Shown: one piece after another, positions 35,868 to 45,494 of the stretch
How positions within the stretch are numbered: the stretch's first letter is position 1
Layout: each line of letters starts with the position of its first letter
Origin: JANXDG01 sp964561135
GTDB taxonomy: Bacteria > Elusimicrobiota > Endomicrobiia > DTEH01
Direction: 5' to 3'
Assembly: GCA_964561135.1 (NCBI GenBank)
Contig: CAZLOB010000022.1
Coordinates: 1-64,000, forward strand
Length of the DNA stretch: 64,000 bases
The notes under the pieces: generated by a model
What the model saw: the letters and a program-made list of their open reading frames with translations, nothing else
Told to the model about the DNA's origin: nothing
Database searches by the model: none
Program-made: the position numbers and the translations under genes

Positions 35868-36416
35868 ATGTTAAAAATTTTGTTGTTAATTTATATATTT
35901 TACAACTACATCTTCTCTCAACAAAATACCAACTTGATACAAAACAAATTCATTGATTTTGAGCTTCCATCTATATCAACATACAATATAAAACTGTCAG
36001 ATCTTGTAGGTAAAAAACTTATTTTATTAAACTTTTGGACAACATGGTGCCCATATTGTAAACAAGAAATTCCACGTCTTATAACACTCGCTAATAAATA
36101 TAAAGATAAAAATTTAGAAATAATTGGAATCAATATTCGTGAACCAGAAAAAATGGTTAAAAAGTTTGCAGAAAATAAACAAATAAATTATACAATTGTA
36201 TTAGATACAGCAGCAGTAGTTGCAAAAAAATACAATATCAAAGGAATACCAACAAATTTTATTATAAACAAAGAAGGGAATATAGTTTTTGTAGGGCCCT
36301 TACTACCTACCGAAGAAATTATAATTAAAAATTTAATTGAGTTTGAGAAAAAAGAAGTAGAAACAAATAAAAAGAGAAAAAAAAGATTAAAGGGAAAAAC
36401 CAAGATTGTCTATTAA
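35868..36416 (+). CDS. TlpA/ResA-like thiol-disulfide oxidoreductase
   Basis: 182 residues. Residues 1-17 form a signal peptide or anchor (LLLIYIFYNYIFSQQ). The thioredoxin fold has the redox site WCPYC (C61 and C64), LNFWTTW before it and the cis-proline in GIPTNFIINKEG. It acts outside the cytoplasm, probably as a reductant of cysteines in secreted or cytochrome proteins. The C-terminus is lysine-rich and overlaps the convergent panC gene by 30 bases. Confidence 0.88.
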   Translation: MLKILLLIYIFYNYIFSQQNTNLIQNKFIDFELPSISTYNIKLSDLVGKKLILLNFWTTWCPYCKQEIPRLITLANKYKDKNLEIIGINIREPEKMVKKFAENKQINYTIVLDTAAVVAKKYNIKGIPTNFIINKEGNIVFVGPLLPTEEIIIKNLIEFEKKEVETNKKRKKRLKGKTKIVY

Positions 36417-37307
36417 TCGTGTAGAACCTAAATACATTGCAACAAAAATTCTTAATTTCTTTCCTTTAGGTATTTTTGAAATTCTGTCATCTATTGGAAA
36501 CAAATCTTCATCATAAACTTCAAAATATTGTATTTTATGTCTTACTCCAACTAATAGATTGCGCAAATATTTTTTTGATACTTCTATACATTTTTTTATA
36601 CTATCATATCTTCTTTCAGAGATCAGATCTTTGCAATATAGAAGAGATTTATATATAGAAGATGCTACTTTTCTTTCTATTTTTGTAAGATAAGTGTTCC
36701 TACTTGAACACGCAAGACCGTCTTCTTCACGAACTGTACCCACAGGAATTATTTCTATATCAAAATTTAAATCTTTAACCATTTGTTGGATTATCTTTAA
36801 TTGTTGATAGTCTTTTTCACCAAAATATGCTCTGTGTGGTTTAACAATGTTAAACAATTTTGTCACTACAGTACAAACACCTCTAAAATGTCCGGGCCTG
36901 TACTTACCACAAAGAATGTCTTGTAGCTTTTCTACTTCTACAAAAGTAAGAATTCTTTTTTCATTATCATCTTTGGACTTTAAACTTTGAACTAACTTTT
37001 TACTTACAGGGTACATCTCATTAACTTCTGGGTAAAAAACATAATCAACATTGTTTTCTCTACAAATTTTTAAATCTTGTTTAATAGGTCTTGGATATTT
37101 TTTATAATCTTCTTTAGGCCCAAATTGTATAGGATTAACAAAAATTGAAACCACAACAACATCATTTTCTCTTTTTGCTTTTTTAATAAGTTCCAAATGC
37201 CCTTTATGTAATGCACCCATTGTTGGAACAAAACCTATTATTTTATTTTGCTTGCGTAAAAAATCAGCAATTTTTTGCATCTGTTTTATTTTTTTTATAA
37301 CTTTCAT
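36387..37307 (-). CDS. panC: pantothenate synthetase
   Basis: 306 residues. ATP-binding motifs are VPTMGALHKGHLELIKKA (with both HxGH histidines) and SSRNTYL; other signatures are SIFVNPIQFGPKEDYKKYPR, YRPGHFRGVCTVVTKLFNIV and YFGEKDYQQLKIIQQMV. An insert-like KSKDDNEKRILTFVEVEKL near the middle is longer than in most homologues. It joins pantoate and beta-alanine. It starts within the trxA stop (4-base overlap) and converges on the TlpA gene. panB and panD are not present. Confidence 0.95.
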   Translation of the reverse strand: MKVIKKIKQMQKIADFLRKQNKIIGFVPTMGALHKGHLELIKKAKRENDVVVVSIFVNPIQFGPKEDYKKYPRPIKQDLKICRENNVDYVFYPEVNEMYPVSKKLVQSLKSKDDNEKRILTFVEVEKLQDILCGKYRPGHFRGVCTVVTKLFNIVKPHRAYFGEKDYQQLKIIQQMVKDLNFDIEIIPVGTVREEDGLACSSRNTYLTKIERKVASSIYKSLLYCKDLISERRYDSIKKCIEVSKKYLRNLLVGVRHKIQYFEVYDEDLFPIDDRISKIPKGKKLRIFVAMYLGSTRLIDNLGFSL

Positions 37308-37624
37308 ATGTATCTCTCTATAAGTTCAATATACTCTTTTTTATTCCTTACTCCTGTAACTTGTTCAACTGGTTTACCATCTTTAAAAATTATTACAGTG
37401 GGAATAGCCATAATACCATATTTTGCTGCGATTTGTGGGTTTTCATCTACATTTAATTTATAAATTTTTATTTTTTGTTCGTCGTATTCCTTTGCAAGTT
37501 CTTCAATAATAGGTGTTAACATACGGCATGGACCACACCACTGTGCCCAAAAATCTACTAATACAGGAGTTTTTGAGTTTAACACTTTCTCAACAAAATC
37601 TTTATCATTTATTTCTTCCACCAT
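37304..37624 (-). CDS. trxA: thioredoxin
   Basis: 106 residues, standard cytosolic thioredoxin. Redox site WCGPC (C30 and C33), preceded by VLVDFWAQ; cis-proline in GIMAIPTVIIFKDGKPV. The minus-strand AAGGAGGT site lies about ten bases before the ATG. It probably leads a two-gene operon with panC, divergent from comF. Confidence 0.96.
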   Translation of the reverse strand: MVEEINDKDFVEKVLNSKTPVLVDFWAQWCGPCRMLTPIIEELAKEYDEQKIKIYKLNVDENPQIAAKYGIMAIPTVIIFKDGKPVEQVTGVRNKKEYIELIERYI

Positions 37625-37723
37625 AGTGCTTTTAAACCTCCTTATTGTAATTTTATTATAATTTTGTTAATTTTGATATAATATATCTAAATCAAAAAAT
37701 ATTTTCAATAAAAAACAAAAATA
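37625..37723. promoter_or_regulatory. divergent trxA / comF promoter region
   Basis: The intergenic region has a TATAAT on the minus strand (37655-37660) facing trxA and an extended -10 TGATATAAT on the plus strand (37674-37682) facing comF. No good -35 box is seen for either; the plus one fits the extended -10 type that needs none. Confidence 0.45.
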
Positions 37724-38458
37724 ATGAACTTTATAAAAAAATTTTTTGAATTATTCATTTACAGTTTTTTTCCAAAAATATGTTTTTATTGCAATAAACC
37801 AATTGATTATTTTTCTAACTTGCCTTTATGCAACAATTGTGTCAACAAAATAAAAATTATCGATGGACTCGTATGTGACAAGTGTGGTCTTCCATTATAC
37901 AGTGGGGGAAAATTTTGTTATAACTGTAGAAAACAAGAAAGAAAATTTTATTTTGATTTTGTCCGTGGTGTGGTTGAGTACAGAGAACCAATAAAAACAT
38001 TAATTCATGAATTTAAATATAACAAAAAAACATTCCTTGTTTCTTTCTTAAGCAATATTTTCACAAAAGGATATGAAAAAGAATTTAAGAATATAAAAAT
38101 TGATATTGTATGTTGTGTCCCAATGCATAGAATAAAAAAGTTTTTACGCGGGTTTAACCAAGCAGAACTTCTTGCTAAAGTTTTAGCAAAAAAATTTTAT
38201 CTAAACTTCATTCCAGATCTCTTAATAAGAAAAAAATATACTGTTTCACAATTCAAACTTTCACAACAAAAACGTATTGAAAATGTCAAAGATGCGTTTG
38301 AAATAAATCATAAATTTGAAAACATAATAAAAGAAAAAAATGTTTTAATAATTGATGATGTTTGTACCACTGCTGAAACAATTAATCAATGTGCAAAAAT
38401 GTTAAAAAAACATAAAGCAAAAAATGTTTATGGTTTTGTTTTAGCAAGAGATATATAA
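37724..38458 (+). CDS. comF: ComF family phosphoribosyltransferase-like protein
   Basis: 244 residues. The N-terminal zinc-ribbon has four CxxC pairs (CFYCNK, LCNNCV, CDKCGL, CYNCRK). The C-terminal PRTase fold has the PRPP loop VLIIDDVCTTAETINQC and the family segments LIHEFKYN and RGFNQAELLAKVLAK. ComF relatives assist DNA uptake or repair; the biochemical activity is unclear. Other competence genes are not here, but PilT at 57 kb could be part of a DNA-uptake pilus. Confidence 0.9.
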   Translation: MNFIKKFFELFIYSFFPKICFYCNKPIDYFSNLPLCNNCVNKIKIIDGLVCDKCGLPLYSGGKFCYNCRKQERKFYFDFVRGVVEYREPIKTLIHEFKYNKKTFLVSFLSNIFTKGYEKEFKNIKIDIVCCVPMHRIKKFLRGFNQAELLAKVLAKKFYLNFIPDLLIRKKYTVSQFKLSQQKRIENVKDAFEINHKFENIIKEKNVLIIDDVCTTAETINQCAKMLKKHKAKNVYGFVLARDI

Positions 38459-38465
38459 CTATGTA

Positions 38466-38494
38466 TTGTTATATCTAACGAAATTTTGTAAAAT
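38466..38494 (+). promoter_or_regulatory. near-leaderless promoter candidate for miaB-mutS block
   Basis: -35 TTGTTA (38466-38471), 17-base spacer, -10 TAAAAT (38489-38494). The miaB ATG begins 12 bases after the -10, so the leader would be about six bases. No Shine-Dalgarno is present. Confidence 0.45.
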
Positions 38495-38506
38495 AATAAT
38501 AACAAT

Positions 38507-39802
38507 ATGAAACAAAAAGTGTTTTTTAAAACCTTTGGTTGCCAAATGAATGTTGCTGATTCTGAGTATGTGGCATCTCTGTTAGTTTCTAAAGAAAATT
38601 ATGAAATAACGCAAAATATAAATGAAGCAGATTTAATAATAGTTAATACTTGCTGTGTGAGAAAACATGCTGAAGATAGAGAAAAGTCGTTTCTTGGACA
38701 ATTGAAGAAAATAAAACTTAAAAACAACTGCAAAATCATTGTTTTAGGCTGTCTTGTACAAAAAGCAAAAAACGAACTTAAAAGACAATTTCCATACATA
38801 GACCTATTTATTGGTCCTACAGAATATGAAAATCTTTGCCAAATTTTAGAAAATGAACTTGATTTTCAAATCACTAATCCACAAATACATATAAACGTGT
38901 TCAACAAAACAAGTTGTTTTGTACCAATAATGAAAGGTTGTAACAATTTTTGTTCATACTGTATTGTACCATATGTAAGAGGTAGGGAAGTCTCTATAGA
39001 TATAAACAATATTATTAAAGAGGTCAACTTTTTACTTGACAACGGTGTTAAAGAAATTATACTTATCGGACAGAATGTTAACTCTTATAAATGGGACAAC
39101 AATGGAAATATTATTACATTTGCAAAACTTTTAGAAAAAGTTGCAACTTTAAATACTGACAAAAAATACTGGGTTCGTTTCTTGACAAATCATCCAAAAG
39201 ATATGAACTATGAAATTGTTAAAACAATAAAAACTTATAATAACATTTCACGACATATTCATCTTCCATTACAATCAGGCTCTAACAAGATCTTAGAACT
39301 TATGAACAGAAATTACACTTTGGAAAAATACAAACAAATTGTAGAAATGATACGTTCTGAAATTCCTGAGATCTCTATAACTACAGACCTTATTGTTGGA
39401 TTTCCCTACGAAACAGAAGAAGATTTTAAACAAACACTACAGGCTGTAAAAGATATACAATTTGATGCAGCATTTGTTTTTAAATATTCCCCAAGAGAAG
39501 GGACAAAAGCTTATTTATTACCTGATAACGTCCCAAAAGAAGTAAAAGAAAAAAGACATGCTGAATTATTGTCTTTATGTGACGGTATCGCTTCTCAAAA
39601 AAATAAAAAATATCTTGAAAAAGAAGTGGAAACATTAATTATTTCGCAAAACTTTAAACATGCAAAAAGTTATTATATCGGCAAAACTTTAGAAAACAAA
39701 ACTGTTGAAATTATAACAAAAAAAACTGGACTAGTAGGCAATTTTGTGAAAACAAAAATAAAAGAAGTAAAACTACATACTTTGATTGGTGAGCTGAGTT
39801 AA
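38507..39802 (+). CDS. miaB: tRNA methylthiotransferase MiaB
   Basis: 431 residues. First cluster cysteines C12 (TFGCQMNVADSE), C49/C50 (NTCCVR) and C82 (LGCLVQ); radical-SAM cysteines C145, C149 and C152 (GCNNFCSYCIVPYVRGRE); C-terminal TRAM domain. GCQMNVADSE and YCIVPYVRGRE favour MiaB over MtaB or RimO. It adds the 2-methylthio group to i6A37 made by MiaA, whose gene is 6 kb downstream in the same block. Confidence 0.95.
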   Translation: MKQKVFFKTFGCQMNVADSEYVASLLVSKENYEITQNINEADLIIVNTCCVRKHAEDREKSFLGQLKKIKLKNNCKIIVLGCLVQKAKNELKRQFPYIDLFIGPTEYENLCQILENELDFQITNPQIHINVFNKTSCFVPIMKGCNNFCSYCIVPYVRGREVSIDINNIIKEVNFLLDNGVKEIILIGQNVNSYKWDNNGNIITFAKLLEKVATLNTDKKYWVRFLTNHPKDMNYEIVKTIKTYNNISRHIHLPLQSGSNKILELMNRNYTLEKYKQIVEMIRSEIPEISITTDLIVGFPYETEEDFKQTLQAVKDIQFDAAFVFKYSPREGTKAYLLPDNVPKEVKEKRHAELLSLCDGIASQKNKKYLEKEVETLIISQNFKHAKSYYIGKTLENKTVEIITKKTGLVGNFVKTKIKEVKLHTLIGELS

Positions 39803-39803
39803 T

Positions 39804-42506
39804 ATGAAAGAATTACAAGAAATTAATCTTACACCTTTAATGAAACAATACCACCAAATAAAACAACAATATAAAGATTGTATACTAATGTTTCGTCTAG
39901 GCGATTTTTATGAAATGTTTGGTGAAGATGCGATAAAATCAGCGCCTGTTTTAGGTGTTGTTTTAACAAAGAGGCAAGGGGTACCAATGTGTGGTGTCCC
40001 ATTCCACAGTGTTAACAACTATATCTCAAAACTTCTTAATTGTGGATTCAAAGTTGCTATATGTGAACAAGTCGAAGATCCAAAACTTGCAAAAGGTGTA
40101 GTTAAAAGAGAAGTGGTAAGAGTTATAACTCCAGGAACAATTATTGAAGAAAATCTTCTTGATGCTAAAAAAAATAATTTCTTGACTTCTATAAATTTTG
40201 CTTTTGTCAAAAACAAACTTTGTTTTGGTATTGCTAATGTTGATATTTCAACAGGTGATTTTTTAGTCACTCAATTTGAAGACCAAAATAGTTCCAAAAT
40301 TATAGATGAGTTAATCAGGATCTCACCTTCTGAAATTGTTGCAAAAGAAACACAAAAAGAAGAAATTATCAAAATTGTAAAACAATACAAAGAAGTACAT
40401 ATAGAATTTTTAGAAGATTGGTTCTTTGATGTATTAACAGCTGTAGAAAGAATTAAAGAGTATTATAAAATTTATTCTCTTGAAACATTTGGACTTGATA
40501 TGACGAAACATGCAATTTTATTATCTTCTGTAGGCGGGTTATTAGAATACTTAAATAGGACACAAAAAAAATTGATACCAAAATTAAAAGGAATAAAATT
40601 TTATAACTTAGATGACTACTTGTTTATGGACAGCAGCTGTATAAGAAATTTGGAGTTAGTAGAAAATCTTTATGATAGGACACAAAAAAATACTTTACTT
40701 GATGTTATCGACAAAACACAGACAGCCCAAGGTGCAAGATTATTACGAAGTTGGTTATTAAAACCATTAAAAGATGTAAAAGAAATTAATAATCGTTTAT
40801 TAATTGTAGAAATGTTTTATAACGATGATACAAACAGACAAAAACTCAAAGATATTCTACGAAACATAGCAGATATTGAAAGAATAACAAATAGAATCAC
40901 ATCAAAAAATGCAACACCAAAGGATCTTATCACACTAAAAGAATCTTTAGAATTAATACCTGAAATTAAAACATTATTACAACATATAATAAATTCTCAA
41001 TTTGTTTTAAAACTTGACGAACTACACAAAATGATCGATATTCCCGAATTAGAAGAAGTTAAACAACTTATAGAAAATAGTATAGTACCGGACGCGCCTA
41101 CTGATATAAAAAAAGGAGGAGTTATCAAAAAAGGGTTTAATAAAGAACTTGATGAAATTAGAGAACTTTATTCTTCATCAAAAGAATGGTTGTTAAACTA
41201 TCAAGAAGAACAACGACGAAAAACACAAATACAGTCATTAAAAGTTGGATATACTTCTGTCTTCGGGTATTATATAGAAGTTACAAAATCTAATTTACAT
41301 CTAATACCAAAAGAATACATTAGGAAACAAACATTGAAAAATGCAGAACGGTTCACAACGCCTGAATTACAAGATTTTGAAAACAAAATCCTTTCAGCTG
41401 AAGAAAAAATTTTAAATCTAGAAGAATATCTTTTCAATTCTGTAGTTGAACAAGTTGGACAATATGCTGAACAACTATATGAAGTAAGTTATAAGATAGC
41501 TTTAATAGATGTGTTTAGTAACCTTGCTGAAGTTGCAAAAAGAAATAATTATAAAAAACCTATTGTAGATGATTCATATATTATTGAATTAAAATCTTGT
41601 CGTCATCCTATAGTAGAACAAATATTGCCTTACGGAAAGTTTATACCAAATGATGTATACCTTGACGGAGACAATGTAAAACTTATAATTTTAACAGGTC
41701 CTAATATGGCTGGAAAATCAACTTATATAAGACAGGTTGCGTTGTGCACAATCTTAGCACAAATGGGAAGTTTTGTGCCAGCTGAATATTCACGTATAGG
41801 TGTTGTGGACAAAATTTTTGCTCGTATAGGTGCAGCTGATTATTTAGCAAAAGGATTGTCAACATTTATGGTTGAAATGCAAGAAACTGCTAATATACTT
41901 CATAATGCTACTGATAGAAGTTTGATAATTTTAGACGAAGTTGGACGTGGGACATCAACTTATGATGGTATCTCTATTGCTTGGGCTGTGATAGAATATC
42001 TTGTTAACAAACAAAATTGGCCGAATAAAACCCATTGCCCTAAAACTTTGTTTGCTACACATTATTTTGAACTTACAGAACTTGAACAAAGGTATACTGG
42101 GATTAAAAATTTTAATGTTGCTGTTAAAGAATATAAAGACGAAATTGTATTTTTGTACAAAGTTATTGAAGGTTGTTCAGATAAATCTTATGGAATACAT
42201 GTAGCAAAACTTGCTGGTATACCACAACAAGTTGTTAACCGGGCAAATATATTATTAAAATATTTACTTAACGCTGCTGCAAACATTGATAAAGCAACCA
42301 AATCTAAAAGTGTACAACTACAACTAATCCATATTACTGAACAAAAAGAACAAGAAAAAAATTTTTTTAATGAAATATTGGTAAATCTAAAAAAAATTGA
42401 TATAAACAAAATTACACCATTAGATGCGTTTAATTTGTTACTACAATGGAAAAAAATGATAGAACAAAATACACAGGACCGGAACGACGAAAATATAAAC
42501 GGTTAA
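39804..42506 (+). CDS. mutS: DNA mismatch repair protein MutS
   Basis: 900 residues. Mismatch-binding N-terminus TPLMKQYHQIKQQYKD, then LMFRLGDFYEMFGEDA with the F-x-E motif. Walker A GPNMAGKST is at about 632-640, followed by Walker B LIILDEVGRGTSTYDG and ATHYFEL. It is the MutS1 type that detects mismatches. Two genes later comes mutL. The last 61 bases overlap the PilZ gene. Confidence 0.97.
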   Translation: MKELQEINLTPLMKQYHQIKQQYKDCILMFRLGDFYEMFGEDAIKSAPVLGVVLTKRQGVPMCGVPFHSVNNYISKLLNCGFKVAICEQVEDPKLAKGVVKREVVRVITPGTIIEENLLDAKKNNFLTSINFAFVKNKLCFGIANVDISTGDFLVTQFEDQNSSKIIDELIRISPSEIVAKETQKEEIIKIVKQYKEVHIEFLEDWFFDVLTAVERIKEYYKIYSLETFGLDMTKHAILLSSVGGLLEYLNRTQKKLIPKLKGIKFYNLDDYLFMDSSCIRNLELVENLYDRTQKNTLLDVIDKTQTAQGARLLRSWLLKPLKDVKEINNRLLIVEMFYNDDTNRQKLKDILRNIADIERITNRITSKNATPKDLITLKESLELIPEIKTLLQHIINSQFVLKLDELHKMIDIPELEEVKQLIENSIVPDAPTDIKKGGVIKKGFNKELDEIRELYSSSKEWLLNYQEEQRRKTQIQSLKVGYTSVFGYYIEVTKSNLHLIPKEYIRKQTLKNAERFTTPELQDFENKILSAEEKILNLEEYLFNSVVEQVGQYAEQLYEVSYKIALIDVFSNLAEVAKRNNYKKPIVDDSYIIELKSCRHPIVEQILPYGKFIPNDVYLDGDNVKLIILTGPNMAGKSTYIRQVALCTILAQMGSFVPAEYSRIGVVDKIFARIGAADYLAKGLSTFMVEMQETANILHNATDRSLIILDEVGRGTSTYDGISIAWAVIEYLVNKQNWPNKTHCPKTLFATHYFELTELEQRYTGIKNFNVAVKEYKDEIVFLYKVIEGCSDKSYGIHVAKLAGIPQQVVNRANILLKYLLNAAANIDKATKSKSVQLQLIHITEQKEQEKNFFNEILVNLKKIDINKITPLDAFNLLLQWKKMIEQNTQDRNDENING

Positions 42507-42817
42507 AAATTTTTCATCTTTCTATACCCATAGTCCTAAAAACTAATACTGAAGATTTATCATTTCCAGGGATACTTTTAGACATCTCTGCTAATGGGAT
42601 AGGAATTCTTACTTTTAAAGAAATACCTGTTAACACTATTGTCAATTTACAAATTAATTTACATCAGATAAAAACTGATTGTATTAAAGCAAAAGTTGTA
42701 TGGACAAAACAATTAGATAAAACATATAGAGCTGGGTTACAATTTATAGAAATTTCAAAGAAAGATTTTGAACAAATATCAGATTATGTTGAACAACATC
42801 TAATGGAAGATTTTTGA
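42446..42817 (+). CDS. PilZ-domain protein
   Basis: 123 residues. The c-di-GMP-binding motif RRKYKRL (about 15-21) follows a GPERR lead-in, and the second motif DISANGIGIL is near residue 47, matching RxxxR and (D/N)xSxxG. The end of the barrel is KVVWTKQLDKTYRAGLQFI. It probably senses cyclic di-GMP to control motility, pili or envelope functions. It starts 61 bases inside mutS, an unusually deep overlap, and ends just before mutL. Confidence 0.85.
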   Translation: MEKNDRTKYTGPERRKYKRLKIFHLSIPIVLKTNTEDLSFPGILLDISANGIGILTFKEIPVNTIVNLQINLHQIKTDCIKAKVVWTKQLDKTYRAGLQFIEISKKDFEQISDYVEQHLMEDF

Positions 42818-42819
42818 CT

Positions 42820-44535
42820 ATGACCAAAATTAAGATCTTACCACCTGAGGTTTATACACGTATCGCAGCAGGTGAAGTTGTTGAACGACCATCTAATGTT
42901 GTCAAAGAACTTGTAGAAAATAGTATTGATGCTAACGCCACTGAAATAACAATAGAAATTGTTTCTTCTGGAAGGAAACTTATTCGTGTAGCAGATAACG
43001 GTTGCGGTATGACAAAAGATGATCTGTTATTATCAGTTAAACCACATGCTACAAGTAAAATAGAAAAATTTGAAGATATATATAGTTTAACAACTTTAGG
43101 ATTTCGTGGAGAAGCCTTAGCTTCAATTTCAAATGTTTCTAAACTTACAATTATTTCAAAAACAGAAGAACAACCTCTCGGATACCAAATCGTTGTTCAT
43201 GGTGGAGAAATTATATCAGTAAAAGAATGTTCATGTAATAAAGGAACGATTGTTGAAGTTAAAGATTTGTTTTACAACACTCCTGCAAGACTTAAATTTT
43301 TAAAATCTGATTATACAGAAAAAGTACATGTTACACGTACTGTTGAAGAATATGCAATTGCCTATCCTGAAATTTCGTTTAAGTTCTATTCAGATAACGA
43401 ACTTGTCTTTTCAACAGAAGCTACCACAAAACTTGTTAGTAGATTAAAAGATATTATAAAAAAAGATATTGTGAAAGACATGTTATACATTGCTCATACT
43501 GAAGATAACATTTGTATCTACGGATTTATAACACCGATAGAATTTACACAAGTTAACAAATCTTTACAAATGTTTTATGTTAACAAAAGACCCGTTACTT
43601 TACGTATTTTATCACAAGCGTTATATGATGCATACAGGGATAGTTTACCTACTGGTAGACATCCTGGAGCGGTTATTTTTATCAATATCTCGTCAGATTT
43701 GATTGATGTTAATGTACATCCAACAAAACGTGTTATAAAGTTTAAAGATGAAGATTATGTATATGAAACACTTAAAAATTTGTTCAAAAAAACATTAAAA
43801 GAATATTACACTAAAACATATAAAATTGAAACTGGACAACCAATACAAACTTTAACAATAACACAAAAAGAAAAACAACTAACAGAAACAAAAGTTGAAC
43901 AAAAACAAACAGAGTTGGAATTACGGTATGAACAACCTATTTTAAACTATGAAAAACTTGGACTACAAAATTTTGTATATTTGGGTCAACTACATAGAAC
44001 ATATCTGTTGTTTGAAACACAAGAAGGTTTGTTATTAATAGACCAACATGCAGCAAGTGAACGTATACTTTTTGAAAAATTTATGAAATCAAAAAATGTC
44101 CAAATACAGAAATTGCTTATTCCATTAAATATAGAACTAAAACCCTCAGATTTTGAATCTATAAAGCCATATATAGACCTACTTAATACTTTAGGGTTTG
44201 AAGTAACAATTTCTGGTAAGAGTTCAATAGGGTTTGCTAGTATTCCATCATTATTCAATATACAAGATGTGAAAGATTTTATTCTAAGATTTATAGAAAA
44301 TCTTATGGAAGATATAAAAAATGAAATTAATAATGTTACTCCTAAAGAAAAAATTATCCGTAGTGCATGTCGTGCTGCAATAAAAGCTAATGAACTATTA
44401 GCAATATCTGAAGTTAATGCTTTAATATCAGATTTGTCTAATTGTGAACAACCTTTTTTTTGTCCTCATGGTAGACCTACTATAATCAAACTTGAGTTAG
44501 AAAAAATTGAAAAACTTTTTTCACGACGTAAATGA
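42820..44535 (+). CDS. mutL: DNA mismatch repair protein MutL
   Basis: 571 residues. GHKL ATPase motifs are ELVENSIDANA, DNGCGM and TLGFRGEALASISNVSKL. The C-terminal endonuclease motif DQHAASERILFE, with ACRAAIKANE and CPHGRP, is intact, so this is the nicking type of MutL used in MutH-less bacteria. ATG 42820 lies two bases after the PilZ stop; a TTG at 42814 would overlap that stop. Confidence 0.96.
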   Translation: MTKIKILPPEVYTRIAAGEVVERPSNVVKELVENSIDANATEITIEIVSSGRKLIRVADNGCGMTKDDLLLSVKPHATSKIEKFEDIYSLTTLGFRGEALASISNVSKLTIISKTEEQPLGYQIVVHGGEIISVKECSCNKGTIVEVKDLFYNTPARLKFLKSDYTEKVHVTRTVEEYAIAYPEISFKFYSDNELVFSTEATTKLVSRLKDIIKKDIVKDMLYIAHTEDNICIYGFITPIEFTQVNKSLQMFYVNKRPVTLRILSQALYDAYRDSLPTGRHPGAVIFINISSDLIDVNVHPTKRVIKFKDEDYVYETLKNLFKKTLKEYYTKTYKIETGQPIQTLTITQKEKQLTETKVEQKQTELELRYEQPILNYEKLGLQNFVYLGQLHRTYLLFETQEGLLLIDQHAASERILFEKFMKSKNVQIQKLLIPLNIELKPSDFESIKPYIDLLNTLGFEVTISGKSSIGFASIPSLFNIQDVKDFILRFIENLMEDIKNEINNVTPKEKIIRSACRAAIKANELLAISEVNALISDLSNCEQPFFCPHGRPTIIKLELEKIEKLFSRRK

Positions 44536-45479
44536 ACAACAAAGTTGTTCTCATTGTTGGACCAACAGCTTCAGGGAAAACAGAAGTTGCTGTTGAACTT
44601 TGCCAAAAATTACCCGCTGAAATAATATCAGCTGATTCTAGACAAGTTTATAAATACTTAACAATAGGTACAAACAAACCTGTTGGTGAATGGATTGGGG
44701 AGGAATATTTGTATAAAAACATACCTTACCATTTAGTTGATTTTCTTGAGCCACACTTGTATTACGATGCAAACAGGTTTTATACTGACGCTTCATCTTT
44801 AATCAATAGAATTTGGTCAAAAAATAAAATCCCCATTGTTGTTGGTGGGACAGGGTTATATATCAAAACAATTACCGAAGGGATCACTATATTACCTAAA
44901 AAAAATGAGAAAATAAGAAATTACTTAACACAGCTTGCAATATTGTATGGAAAAAACTATCTTTATAATATGCTTAAAACTTATGACCCACAACGGGCAA
45001 AAGAAATACATCCAAATAATACACAAAGAATAATACGTTCATTAGAAATTATTCTTCAAACAGGTAAACCTTTTACACAAATTGTTTCAGAAAATCCTAA
45101 AACAAAATCTTATGATACAATTATCTTTGGTCTTTATTATGATAAAAAAACTTTGTTTCACAAAGTCACTGAACGTACAAAACAAATGTTTCAAATTGGT
45201 ATCGTAGAAGAAACAAAACAACTTTTAGCAAAAGGTATTAAGGAAACATCTCCTGCGTTTAGTTCTATAGGTTACCATTGGGTAATAAAATATATAAACC
45301 ACGAAATCTCGTTGGAAGAAACACAAAAAAATTTTATCAAAGATACTATGGACTACATTAAACGACAATTAGTATGGTTTAAAAAAGATAAAAACATACA
45401 ATGGATAAACTGTGAAGATATGTCAATAAAACACATTGTGGAATATATTTATGAAATAATATCAAAAATTTGTTTCTAA
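44532..45479 (+). CDS. miaA: tRNA dimethylallyltransferase
   Basis: 315 residues. P-loop GPTASGKTEVA (about 8-18), ISADSRQVYKYLTIGTNKP, IPYHLVDFLEPH, VGGTGLYIKTITEGI and the C-terminal SSIGYHWVIKYI and KRQLVWFKKDKNIQWI. It prenylates A37 of tRNAs that read UNN codons; MiaB then thiomethylates the product. Start overlaps the mutL stop by four bases. Confidence 0.96.
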   Translation: MNNKVVLIVGPTASGKTEVAVELCQKLPAEIISADSRQVYKYLTIGTNKPVGEWIGEEYLYKNIPYHLVDFLEPHLYYDANRFYTDASSLINRIWSKNKIPIVVGGTGLYIKTITEGITILPKKNEKIRNYLTQLAILYGKNYLYNMLKTYDPQRAKEIHPNNTQRIIRSLEIILQTGKPFTQIVSENPKTKSYDTIIFGLYYDKKTLFHKVTERTKQMFQIGIVEETKQLLAKGIKETSPAFSSIGYHWVIKYINHEISLEETQKNFIKDTMDYIKRQLVWFKKDKNIQWINCEDMSIKHIVEYIYEIISKICF

Positions 45480-45494
45480 ACAACTTATAATGCT

